DNA of 35,235 nt, from the NCBI GenBank assembly GCA_025463135.1, contig JAOAPY010000009.1, forward strand, positions 1 through 35,235, written 5' to 3'. The notes under the pieces are model-generated. The model was given only the letters and a program-made list of their open reading frames with translations, was not told the DNA's origin and searched no databases. This DNA comes from Acidobacteriota bacterium. GTDB taxonomy: Bacteria > Acidobacteriota > Blastocatellia > Pyrinomonadales > Pyrinomonadaceae. Positions 1 through 7,716 of the stretch are shown here, piece by piece; the stretch's first letter is position 1; each line of letters starts with the position of its first letter. The position numbers were made by a program, and so were the translations under genes.

Positions 1-7
1 CCCAAAA

Positions 8-122
8 GTGTTCACCTTCCCGTGAAATAGGTGTTCACCTTCCCGTGAAACAGGTGTTCATCATCGCGTGAAACAGGTGTTCAGCTTCCCGTGAAATGGG
101 TGTTCAACTTGGTGTGAAATAC
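8..122. repeat. Five tandem 23-bp repeats, each with an inverted repeat
   Basis: Five head-to-tail 23-bp units at 8-30, 31-53, 54-76, 77-99 and 100-122. The consensus begins GTGTTCACCTTCCCGTGAA and ends AYAG or similar. Units 1 and 2 differ at one base, and units 3-5 diverge mainly in the middle six bases. Every unit contains TTCA-N8-TGAA, and four of five contain a near-palindromic TTCAC/GTGAA pair, as expected for a dimeric protein site. The array may extend beyond the left edge. Two readings are possible: iterons of a replication or partition region, or the internally repeated terminus of an IS21-family element whose genes lie left of the window. I lean slightly to the IS21-type end, because such ends carry repeated TGTTCA-type blocks. 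There is no spacer, so it is not CRISPR. Confidence 0.85.
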
Positions 123-209
123 GCACCCGGATCAAGCTTGATCACATAAACACGTGAATGCCATGAAATAGTGGTCAGCAGAAGGCATCTGTCGCTGCCC
201 GCAAATTTA

Positions 210-3200
210 CTACTTGAGAAACCATGCGATGCGAGGATCACCGCTTGAGCCGTCTGGGTCGCTGAGTGAAGCCAGGAGGGTTTCGGTGGTCGGATTGGCC
301 AACCAGGCAAGCAGACCAAGTGGATCGCGCCTGTCTCCCAGAACAGCAGCCAACTGATCTGGATCGAGCAGAGGATCGCTCGGTTCGAGCAGTGTCAGGG
401 ATTTTTTTGACTCTTCAGACTGTGGATTTTCAAAGTACTTCATTGAATCGAAGAGAGATGCGCCTTCTCCTGTCTTTGTTGTCAAGACCGATTGCGTAAG
501 CCTCTCAGTAACAGCTTGTAGCGCTTCGATTGCGCGCCAGAAACTCTGTTCATCCTTATAGGTTTGACGATAAAACTCTCGGCGAAGGACGCCGCCGTAC
601 CTACCTTTCTTTCGAACTCCGGTATACACGTATTCCATTCTCTCGTCTGCGATTTTCAGCCAGGTCTCTTGATCGAATCCGTGCCGAAAACCTCGGTTCT
701 CCTCTGCATACCTTTTCATCAATTGCGCCGGCCAACCCTGGAGAGATTCAATTCTCGCTTGGAGAAGCGATCGATACTGTTCCGACCAACTTTCTTGCGA
801 CCCCTCATCGTCTTTTTTTCTTGCAAGCAGTCGCTCGGCCTCCAATGTGCTCAATTCTTGTAGCAACGGAAACGCTGGCGTGTTTCGCCTAAGAGGATCA
901 ATTCGCAAGGAACAAGAGCCGGGAAGCAGATTCTTAGCTTCACTAAGTGCTTCATCGGTCTCTAGAGCAACGATGTTAACTTGGTCGCCGTCAAAATCCG
1001 CTCCTAACACTTTTAGAATTCCGAGAGGTAGCCCGAAGACAGGTGTATCCGTTTCGTCAATGACTGGACGAAGAGCAATGAGTCCGCGCCGATGAAGCGT
1101 CGGATTGCGATTCACTAATACAATGTCTTTGCTTTGACTCGCTAAACCATCAAATAGTGTCTCAGCCACCCGCCTAGGAATCATTATTTGATCAATCCGT
1201 AAATCGGGCCTTGGAACGATCACGGCCCTAGCCGAGCGTGTGAGTCTTCGCCCAAGCACTTCTCGACGAAGAAAAGCATGGACTCCGAGGTGTTGGTCAA
1301 GAATGACCGCGACACATCTCTCAACATCTTTTCTGTAAGGCTTTCCGAATGCCAAAGCAACGAGGAGAGAGCGATAAGCCTTAGTTAACTCATGAGTAGC
1401 CGAGGTACCTTCCGGCCTAAGCCAAGGGGGTAATACATATAACTTCTCAATTAGTCGGTCCTTGCCTTCAAGATTGATTGTTATAGCTTTATCGAGTTGA
1501 ATGAAACCAAGACCACCTTTCTTTGAGGCAAATGCCTCATTGTCATTCAACAGGTCCCAAGCGTCTTTTAACTCTCCATAGTTACCACAGTGGATGGAAA
1601 AATCTTCTGGCTCAGAAGCTTGGACCAGACTTCCCGTTTCGATCTTTGCATCAATAACGGAGAGATAACGATTGAGCGCACGCGTCGCCAACTTTCGATG
1701 ATCCCCGCCTCCAACCTTGGCTTCCCAATACATCCAACTCGCCGTGGAGCGTTCTGGCGAAAGAAGTTCCTGAGCAATCGCCGACGCCCCATGAGCCATT
1801 AGCGCCCAGAACTCCATCTCGCCATAGCGCTGACCTCGCACCTCGTGGTTATGAACTCCGCGGACTCTGCATCGGTCAATGGCGTCTTGAGGCTGCCGCA
1901 TGACGAAAATGGTGCCGGAATGAGGTAATTCAATGTCGCTACTGCTAGATGCTTCACAAAACTGTCCCATCGCACTGCGTCGTGCTACTCCCACTGGCGA
2001 AAGGACGATCTCAGCACGTTGTTCGCCCTCAACGATCGGTAGATCGTCGTGGTTATCGTCGACGATTCTACTAACTACTCCTTTAATCCCGTGCCTTGTG
2101 GAAAGTTTGTCCCCCACCGAAACATCCGGATTAACCTCAACGACGAAAGTAATCGCCTCGCGCCACTTGAGGACCTTATTGGCGCCCCTTGGGTTATCGA
2201 TTAATTCCCCGTAAAGAAACTCCAGTCCTTCCGCACCTGGGCCTTGCAGATCAAGAATGCTGTGACGCTCAATTTCAAGTATGGTTCCGCCGATGGGCGC
2301 CACAGAGTTGGACAAACCGATTTCAAGCCACCCGTCGTGCAAGTCCTGATGCCAACGCTCACCAATCTCTTCAACTTCGTGGGAGCGAAAACCTAGCGCA
2401 AAAAGATCAATGAAGGCTTTGGCAAGTCGCCTACCTGGCTCAACAACATCATTGGGTGCAACATCCAACTCAACTCGAGAAACAATTGCGGGAATCAACA
2501 TCCGCCACTTTCTTTCTTCCCAACGCTTCCTTAGCTGTCTCGCGGCCGTTTGAGAAAGAACGATAGCATCTTCGTGAGTCCAGCCTTTGCAAGTAGAGAA
2601 GGCAACCCGCAGGTCTCTACCTGGAGGGTACCAACCGGCTCCTTCGATACTATCGTGTGGAGGACGGAGAGGGTCTGCGAGTGAGGCTTCGATATCCACG
2701 GCTCTACTCTGGAGTGAGGCTCCCAACATTAGACGCCTTGGCTCATTGTGAAAAGGATGCGGTATCAGCGAGGCGGAAGGTCCGAACACGGAACCGCTGA
2801 GGTTTTCGATTAGCACTCCATCATCACCAATTAGCCAGCCGTCCGATAAATACCGCGTTAAACCCGCGCGTTCATTCTCAGGAGTGTGAATCGGGTCAAG
2901 ACCCCTTCCCTCGACGGGCCACCTTAACGCGTCAGGGAAGTTCTTGACTCTTCGGGCAGGTCTTCGGCCATTTGTAGACCACACTTCTCCCTTCTTTTCG
3001 TCGATCCGAATCGTCTCGACTCGCCGGTCCAAAACCCTGGGGCGTGCGAGAAGCGAATCATCGGAACTGAGCGGCACCAACCACGACACGAGGGCTCGCT
3101 GGATTGCGACCGACAGTCTCTCTTTCGACACATTGGTTGGAAGAGTATTCTTAATCCAATCTAGGGCTTGATCTGCCCGAAGCAATCTTGTCCAGCCGAC

Positions 3201-4019
3201 GACCTTCGTCGCCTTCTCGCCGGCCTGCTGTTCTCCTGAGTTGCTAGATTTCTTCTTCCTATGAGTACGCTCTAGGACCGTGGTCCAATGACCGCCATCC
3301 CGCAGGTGCAGCGTTGCGTTACTGTCCGATGATCGGTTTGTTGCCCTCTTCTCCGCCTTAAAATAAGCGCGCAGGTAAGGCAATAAACAAGGTTGTTGAC
3401 CGCGTCGAAAAAACCCAAGATCATCCGGGAGGTCGACCATCCGAACTTGGATTGGCCGGAGAGAGTCAGCCAGGGTACGGGGCATTGATGCGGCGCTTTC
3501 CGGCGTTTCAACCAGCATCAACGTGGGTTTTAAGCCCTCCTCAGTAAGAATATTCCTGAGTGCTTCATGTATCGATTTCCTCTCAAGTCTTTGACGATAG
3601 AAACTCATGAGATCTTCGATGACCACTAAGCAATCTTTGCCAAGACTTGTTACGTGTTCCAGTAAAGCGGCTGGCGTTGGAGTATCTCTCCCAATAACCT
3701 TCCACTCCTCACAAGCAGAATCGAAACGAAGTCTTTTGAGCATGGAAAAATGAAACACTGACCAGTGGCTACCGAGGGCGAACGTTTCAAGCTCGTTCAA
3801 CACATACCTTTTGTCACGTGTTGATACGAGGTAGGCGCTCGTCTGATCAAGTCTTTCGTCAGACTGAATTGAGTCGGACAACACGTTCAGCAGCGCCTCG
3901 TCGCTGAGGCCATGGGAAGTAACCCACCTTAGATAGAGCGCTGCATTTTGAAGTTGGTTCGAGTTCATCGGTGGAAGCCTAATTGGTTTCTCGCAACACG
4001 TGTTACGTTTTTCTGACAC
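210..4019 (-). CDS. Compact single-chain (fused beta-beta') DNA-directed RNA polymerase
   Basis: 1269 aa combining both catalytic subunits of a multisubunit-type RNA polymerase. Beta-like signatures in order: DPIHTPENERAGL (about 376-388, cf. PIETPEGPNIGL); SLIP then LMLGASLQSRAV (417-441, cf. LMGANMQRQAV); RVAF..KGWTHEDAIVLS (471-489, with the E-D pair at 483-484); GDKLSTRHGIKGVVSRI (636-652, lysines 638 and 646); GQRYGEMEFWAL (729-740). Beta'-like signatures follow: YVLPPWLRP (861-869); LRREVLGRRLTRSARAVI (917-934); NRNPTLHRRG (970-979); GADFDGD (1006-1012, metal-binding Asp 1008, 1010, 1012); a bridge-helix-like stretch ending GGVLRRE (about 1131-1150); a trigger-loop-like TERLTQSVLTTKTG (1171-1184). 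Residues 1-360 resemble nothing I recognise. Housekeeping beta plus beta' total about 2,700 aa, so this is a minimal enzyme. The start is GTG at 4019, overlapping the upstream gene by 17 nt; ATG at 3968 is an alternative. Fold identification is near certain; its role is inferred. Confidence 0.93.
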   Translation of the reverse strand: MSEKRNTCCEKPIRLPPMNSNQLQNAALYLRWVTSHGLSDEALLNVLSDSIQSDERLDQTSAYLVSTRDKRYVLNELETFALGSHWSVFHFSMLKRLRFDSACEEWKVIGRDTPTPAALLEHVTSLGKDCLVVIEDLMSFYRQRLERKSIHEALRNILTEEGLKPTLMLVETPESAASMPRTLADSLRPIQVRMVDLPDDLGFFRRGQQPCLLPYLRAYFKAEKRATNRSSDSNATLHLRDGGHWTTVLERTHRKKKSSNSGEQQAGEKATKVVGWTRLLRADQALDWIKNTLPTNVSKERLSVAIQRALVSWLVPLSSDDSLLARPRVLDRRVETIRIDEKKGEVWSTNGRRPARRVKNFPDALRWPVEGRGLDPIHTPENERAGLTRYLSDGWLIGDDGVLIENLSGSVFGPSASLIPHPFHNEPRRLMLGASLQSRAVDIEASLADPLRPPHDSIEGAGWYPPGRDLRVAFSTCKGWTHEDAIVLSQTAARQLRKRWEERKWRMLIPAIVSRVELDVAPNDVVEPGRRLAKAFIDLFALGFRSHEVEEIGERWHQDLHDGWLEIGLSNSVAPIGGTILEIERHSILDLQGPGAEGLEFLYGELIDNPRGANKVLKWREAITFVVEVNPDVSVGDKLSTRHGIKGVVSRIVDDNHDDLPIVEGEQRAEIVLSPVGVARRSAMGQFCEASSSSDIELPHSGTIFVMRQPQDAIDRCRVRGVHNHEVRGQRYGEMEFWALMAHGASAIAQELLSPERSTASWMYWEAKVGGGDHRKLATRALNRYLSVIDAKIETGSLVQASEPEDFSIHCGNYGELKDAWDLLNDNEAFASKKGGLGFIQLDKAITINLEGKDRLIEKLYVLPPWLRPEGTSATHELTKAYRSLLVALAFGKPYRKDVERCVAVILDQHLGVHAFLRREVLGRRLTRSARAVIVPRPDLRIDQIMIPRRVAETLFDGLASQSKDIVLVNRNPTLHRRGLIALRPVIDETDTPVFGLPLGILKVLGADFDGDQVNIVALETDEALSEAKNLLPGSCSLRIDPLRRNTPAFPLLQELSTLEAERLLARKKDDEGSQESWSEQYRSLLQARIESLQGWPAQLMKRYAEENRGFRHGFDQETWLKIADERMEYVYTGVRKKGRYGGVLRREFYRQTYKDEQSFWRAIEALQAVTERLTQSVLTTKTGEGASLFDSMKYFENPQSEESKKSLTLLEPSDPLLDPDQLAAVLGDRRDPLGLLAWLANPTTETLLASLSDPDGSSGDPRIAWFLK

Positions 4020-4767
4020 GTGATCGCGCTGTGGTTTCCGAATGCTTCACCGCTTTCCAGTGCGCGCGTGTCCAATCCTCTCCAGCAAGTTCGTTGCCCC
4101 CTTCACCCGACTCCTGCAACGTCTTCTGACGAAGGGCACCGGCCCGTGTAGCTCGCCTTCCTGTCGTTGCATGGTTAATCAGAGCCTGCGGAGTGACTAC
4201 ATCGCCATTAGGTAGCAAGATGGCAAAAGACTTTGCGGAGGCGCCAACTTTCTCAAACCTCATCTTTAGCAATTGATAACTTGTTCCTGACGATAAGGTT
4301 CCGGCTACAACAAGCTTAAGAAGTTTGCGCTCTGATTCGATCGCTGGGATATGGCGCCAGTCTCCGGGTTTTACAAGGTCGGTACGGGTGTCGCGGATAT
4401 GCCGAGCCACGGCGGACGCAATCAAGTGACTGAGATTCGAACTTGAATCATCACGGCTGTCCAATCGATGCACATTTAACGACGAGTCAATGAGATATCG
4501 AACGGGAGGACTGGTTCGGCGGGCTAACTGCTTCTCAAGAGGGAGAGCAGAAGACCATTCCAGGTCGAAACTATGCTCGACAGATTCGCCCGTTAGGATG
4601 GCTTCACTGTTAGCACGGTCATCAATTTCATCAGTGAAGTCTTCATCCAGTTCTTCAATGTCTTCTTCATCGCCGAGTTGAATTTGAGCAAATTGCTCCT
4701 GAAGGAGTGAAGTTATTTGCCTCGCGCCCTGGGATGTACGGGTGCCGCGTTTAAGTCGTTGGCTCAT
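4003..4767 (-). CDS. Unknown acidic protein, candidate partner of the single-chain RNA polymerase
   Basis: 254 aa, no family recognised. The N-terminus is basic (MSQRLKRGTR), followed by a predicted helix and a strongly acidic stretch (about 33-50, rich in D and E). The middle is a mixed region (about 85-190) with a likely folded core around KLLKLVVAGTLSSGTSYQLLKMRF and LLPNGDVVTPQALINHA. The tail is basic and Arg-rich, ending SRVRKT. It is the first gene of the minus-strand unit, and its 3' end overlaps the polymerase start by 17 nt, so the two are very likely co-translated. By analogy with other small polymerases that work with a dedicated accessory protein, it could be a promoter-specificity, clamp or processivity factor. 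It shows no recognisable sigma, Gre or NusG motif. The gene is real by length and arrangement; the function is a guess. Confidence 0.8.
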   Translation of the reverse strand: MSQRLKRGTRTSQGARQITSLLQEQFAQIQLGDEEDIEELDEDFTDEIDDRANSEAILTGESVEHSFDLEWSSALPLEKQLARRTSPPVRYLIDSSLNVHRLDSRDDSSSNLSHLIASAVARHIRDTRTDLVKPGDWRHIPAIESERKLLKLVVAGTLSSGTSYQLLKMRFEKVGASAKSFAILLPNGDVVTPQALINHATTGRRATRAGALRQKTLQESGEGGNELAGEDWTRAHWKAVKHSETTARSRVRKT

Positions 4768-5291
4768 ATTTCGTTTGAGTGATGTCGAGAGGCCGCGTGA
4801 AGTTCTTGAACCAAATGGACAATTCCACCTAAATCTGAATGCTCATCGCTGCTGAGGGCGAAGACCTACGGAATTTCTTTGGCAATTCAGTTTCCGAAGC
4901 GATCGCCACTTCGGATTTCACGAGAGGAGGGCTTTTTAGCACAATATTATCAGGAGTCGCAAACAAATTGAGCGCGTTGCGTTCGCAGTGCCGCTACTTA
5001 AGGTAGCAGTTAGCTCGACAGGGTGCCGTCTTGGCTTCCTCCTCTGTGATCTCCAGCGAGAGCAAAGACCTCTTTCCCGCCGAAAAATCATACCTGAAAG
5101 ATTCACCAATCTATTGATAGATAGTGGCTTAGTGGCTTAGTTAATTGGTCGGCGCAGCGCGGGCTAGTGTGACTACGCGAGATTGCTCAAGTTTTCATAC
5201 CTCTTTTGTTCAGTGTCACAACGCGCATCACGTTTACCCAACAAAGGTGGTTTGCAATGCGAATCTAAATCGGTTGACGGGGTGAACTGGA
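4768..5291. promoter_or_regulatory. Divergent intergenic region between polymerase unit and rightward operon
   Basis: About 520 bp separating the minus-strand polymerase unit from the rightward genes. It must hold promoters for both directions, but no convincing sigma-70 -35/-10 pair was picked out by eye. It contains a short tandem (AGTGGCTT twice near 5123-5138) and the first copy of an 18-bp repeat at 5227-5244. A minus-strand open frame of 37 codons (GTG 4942 to stop 4829) reads as plausible protein but lacks a clear ribosome site, so it is not called. Nothing else was seen. Confidence 0.5.
5227..5258 (+). promoter_or_regulatory. Candidate promoter/operator, copy 1 of an 18-bp repeat
   Basis: ATCACGTTTACCCAACAA (5227-5244), followed after 5 nt by GTTTG (5250-5254). 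It ends 47 nt before the ATG of the 58-aa gene at 5292. The same arrangement recurs at 5584-5611 before the lipoprotein gene with 17 of 18 bases identical and the GTTTG at the same spacing. The repetition is seen directly; a promoter or operator role is inferred from position. Confidence 0.45.
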
Positions 5292-5468
5292 ATGGCTTCA
5301 AAACAGTTTTGGAAAAGAAATCGAAAACTTTGCCTTAATTGCCAAGATCGTCAAGCGCGTTTCCGCTTTCGCGGCGTCGTCAAATGGGATTCGGATCACA
5401 CGTTGTGTTTCCGATGCTTCCGGTCTTTATCGGACCGAGTATCTGCCCGGCGTCTTCCGCAGTTTTGA
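5292..5468 (+). CDS. Small Cys4 zinc-finger-like basic protein (58 aa)
   Basis: ATG at 5292 to TGA at 5466-5468, 58 aa, very basic. Two CxxC pairs, C14-x2-C17 and C39-x2-C42, are separated by 21 residues rich in Arg and aromatics, as in a treble-clef or zinc-ribbon knuckle. The purine-rich GACGGGGTGAACTGGA just upstream can serve as a weak ribosome site. It is the first rightward gene opposite the polymerase unit, with the 18-bp repeat 47 nt upstream. It most likely binds zinc and perhaps nucleic acid. The composition and paired cysteines make chance unlikely, but no named family is assigned. It could be a regulator of the divergent region. Confidence 0.65.
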   Translation: MASKQFWKRNRKLCLNCQDRQARFRFRGVVKWDSDHTLCFRCFRSLSDRVSARRLPQF

Positions 5469-5495
5469 CTTGGATCTAGGAATCCGCCATTCGCT

Positions 5496-5612
5496 ATGGC
5501 AGGTAGCACTACTGATACCGATGGCCATGAAACAACGAAGCTGCGCTTTACGATTCGGATCGAATTCACCTCGATTAGGAATGATCACGTTTACCCGACA
5601 AGAACCGTTTGA
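5496..5612 (+). CDS. Possible 38-aa small ORF
   Basis: ATG 5496 to TGA 5610-5612, 38 aa beginning MAGSTTDTDGHETTKL. There is no ribosome site at a good distance, and its last third overlaps the second copy of the 18-bp repeat. It may be a leader peptide or simply an open frame in a leader region. Weak support. Confidence 0.25.
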   Translation: MAGSTTDTDGHETTKLRFTIRIEFTSIRNDHVYPTRTV

Positions 5613-5615
5613 ACT
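5584..5615 (+). promoter_or_regulatory. Candidate promoter/operator, copy 2 of an 18-bp repeat
   Basis: ATCACGTTTACCCGACAA (5584-5601), then 5 nt, then GTTTG (5607-5611). It ends 45 nt before the ATG of the VWA-type lipoprotein gene at 5647. It matches copy 1 at 17 of 18 positions plus the downstream GTTTG. A weaker relative (TACCAAACAA then GTTTTG, 6541-6559) lies 25 nt before the next gene at 6576. Confidence 0.45.
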
Positions 5616-5646
5616 AAATCCTACGATAGAGGAGAAACACAAACCC

Positions 5647-6480
5647 ATGACTAACATGAACTCAAAACTGACCGGTTCAACTGCGCTGACTTTGCTGCTT
5701 CTCATATCGCTTGCGATGGTTGGATGTAAGCAATCTGGAACTCACGACGCAGAACAGGTGCGTGGTGATAAACCCATAACACCATCTACCTCACAGCCTT
5801 GTCAGCAATCCATTGTGAAGATTGCACTGCTTCAGGATAAGAGTGGAAGTACAGGTCAGACGAGGACGCCGCAGATTAGTATGGAGCATATCGATCTTCT
5901 CGTGAATCTAATACGTCCATGTGGAGGGGAGATAGGCTTCGGCTTGATAAACGAACAGAGCAACAGTTCTCTCCACCGGTTGCGTATCGAAGTTCCGCCA
6001 AGCGGCGCTCCGAAAGAACCAGACAAGAACGGGAATCCGTTTCAAGTGCAGCGAGAGATGGCGGAATACCGCAAGGCAAAGGTTAAGTTTGACGAGAGCG
6101 TACAGGCATTCGAATCTGAAACGGATCGTCGCATAGCAACGTTCAAGTCGCAGATTAGTTCACTACTGGATGCTCCCGCAACCGCGCCCAGATCCGATTT
6201 CTTCGGCGGAATTCAGCGGGCCAACCTGTTCCTCTCCGAGAATAGCGCCGCATGGCCTTCGCCCCCGCATCAGATCCTGTTGATCGTTGGAGATGGACTC
6301 GACAACGTGCACAGCAAACACGAAGCATTGCAGAAAGCGACCCGGCTAATATTGATCAACGGCAGCGCGTCGGTTGGTTCCCTGACGTCACTGAGTCCAA
6401 CGAGATTTGAGAACATTGAATCCGCGATTCAATTTTTAATCGCTTCAGAGAGACAGACGTCCGTGCCCCGTTCGTTGTGA
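5647..6480 (+). CDS. VWA-type lipoprotein
   Basis: 277 aa from ATG 5647; the frame is open further upstream, but GAGGAG at about 5629-5634 and the signal peptide favour this start. A type II signal peptide (hydrophobic 14-25) ends in a lipobox AMVGC with Cys27 as lipidation site. The mature part has a von Willebrand A-like start, IALLQDKSGST, where D64, S66 and S68 fit a MIDAS metal site. A later strand ILLIVGDGLDNV supplies another acidic residue. Between them is a charged insert rich in Glu and Lys (about 120-170). It is predicted to be outer-membrane or periplasmic and to bind a partner through the metal site. It is first of a run with the 4-TM protein, the 290-aa protein and the AAA+ ATPase, so an ATPase/VWA partnership (as in MoxR-VWA systems) is plausible but inferred. 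Confidence 0.8.
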   Translation: MTNMNSKLTGSTALTLLLLISLAMVGCKQSGTHDAEQVRGDKPITPSTSQPCQQSIVKIALLQDKSGSTGQTRTPQISMEHIDLLVNLIRPCGGEIGFGLINEQSNSSLHRLRIEVPPSGAPKEPDKNGNPFQVQREMAEYRKAKVKFDESVQAFESETDRRIATFKSQISSLLDAPATAPRSDFFGGIQRANLFLSENSAAWPSPPHQILLIVGDGLDNVHSKHEALQKATRLILINGSASVGSLTSLSPTRFENIESAIQFLIASERQTSVPRSL

Positions 6481-6575
6481 CGCGCCGCTGGTCTGTGGCT
6501 CATCAGGTAGACCGACGCTCCCCCTAGGCCAGCTCAGTGATACCAAACAAATTGTTTTGAAGGAGATCAGAAAAG

Positions 6576-7685
6576 ATGCCAACACAAATTGTTCGCGAAA
6601 CGCGTGATGGACGCAAAAACCGGATTGAAAATCAGCGCGCAGATGAACAAAGTCGGAAGGGAATCTCAATTCTTCTCAATCAACTCCACGAGGCTGCGAG
6701 TAAGACAAGACGGCTCGAAAGCCTCCGCAAGACGAAGGAGGAGGAGAAGGCGAAGCTGGCCACCGATAACATAGACGAAGCTGGATTCACAGCGCACGAG
6801 AAAGTGCAGGCCAAACTATTCCTCTGTGTTTATCCGGCTGCCTGGCTTTTTGAATTTCTCTTTTTGGGCGCGCTCGCAGAATTCCTGATGAGTCTTGGGC
6901 TCTACGACATGCCACGAGGGGTCATTTTGCTGGGCAGGTTTCTTATCCCAACGGCTATCTTAGTAGCGGATGCGTACTTCGGCGCCCAATTAGTTGCCTC
7001 GCGCGAAGTGGCATTTGAAAAACGTGAAAGCGCCGGCAAATACCTATGGGCGGTCGCTTGTATCTGTTGGGTATTCTTATTGGCCGGTGTTGCTGGATAC
7101 ACCTGCTATGTAAAGCTCGCAACCCAGGAGACTTTCTCATGGGGAGACATGTGGCTCCCGCTTATTCTAGCAGCGCTTAGTCTATGTTTTCACTGTGCAA
7201 TAGTCTTCGGCGGAGAGAGGCTGCGCAATGCGAAAGCCTATCTGTCCTACTCACGGGCTCATACCAAACTTGAGCAATCTATCCAGCAATCAACAGCGGG
7301 CTATGACCGAGCGAGAGCCGCCGTTAGCCAAGTTTACCGTGACTATACTGACGCATTGGAGCTTTACAACAACCGTAATACCCATGCGCCGGTCGGCGCA
7401 GGTCCTTTTGACCAAGAGGTAGTGAGAATAGTCAACGAGATTTTCGGCCCCGTTATCCTTCCACCTCCCGCACAAAATAGTACTGAGCATATTCCTCCTC
7501 CGGTGCGACCGTCTGCAGATGGCGCCGCAACGAACAACGCCGAATCTACGGCAACTGATCCGGCGGAACCCTTTAGAGTCCAGGAAGAGCGTGCCACGAA
7601 CGGCAATCATGGAAATCCATTTGACGGATTTCACTTGGACGTTGACGGAAGAATTAGGGACGCCGAGAGCGAAGTTACAGCCTAA
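6576..7685 (+). CDS. Four-TM membrane protein with flanking coiled coils, unknown function
   Basis: 369 aa, preceded by GAAGGAGAT at good spacing before ATG 6576. The N-terminal ~75 residues are charged and helical (LLNQLHEAASKTRRLESLRK and a Lys/Glu-rich run), probably a coiled coil. Four hydrophobic segments follow: about 84-112, 117-143, 155-180 and 188-210. A second helical stretch (about 215-265) is followed by a proline-rich, low-complexity tail. The layout is reminiscent of DUF4407-like four-TM proteins, but I do not claim membership. It sits between the lipoprotein and the 290-aa gene in a tight rightward run, so it may anchor a complex in the inner membrane. Confidence 0.75.
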   Translation: MPTQIVRETRDGRKNRIENQRADEQSRKGISILLNQLHEAASKTRRLESLRKTKEEEKAKLATDNIDEAGFTAHEKVQAKLFLCVYPAAWLFEFLFLGALAEFLMSLGLYDMPRGVILLGRFLIPTAILVADAYFGAQLVASREVAFEKRESAGKYLWAVACICWVFLLAGVAGYTCYVKLATQETFSWGDMWLPLILAALSLCFHCAIVFGGERLRNAKAYLSYSRAHTKLEQSIQQSTAGYDRARAAVSQVYRDYTDALELYNNRNTHAPVGAGPFDQEVVRIVNEIFGPVILPPPAQNSTEHIPPPVRPSADGAATNNAESTATDPAEPFRVQEERATNGNHGNPFDGFHLDVDGRIRDAESEVTA

Positions 7686-7716
7686 AGACAGAATACTGAA
7701 CAGGAAGGTGAGTTCC

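Noticed and set aside
8-122. CRISPR array
   Set aside because: The repeats are directly adjacent with no spacers of unique sequence, and no cas gene is present.
210-4019. Possibility that this is the host's own fused rpoB-rpoC
   Set aside because: It has about half the combined length of the housekeeping subunits, lacks the N-terminal beta lobes and much of beta', and none of the usual neighbours (rplJ, rplL, rpsL) is present.
3997-4022. Two CACGTG palindromes 20 bp apart near the polymerase start
   Set aside because: They lie in coding sequence, CACGTG also occurs elsewhere in the first 4 kb, and no positional pattern links them.
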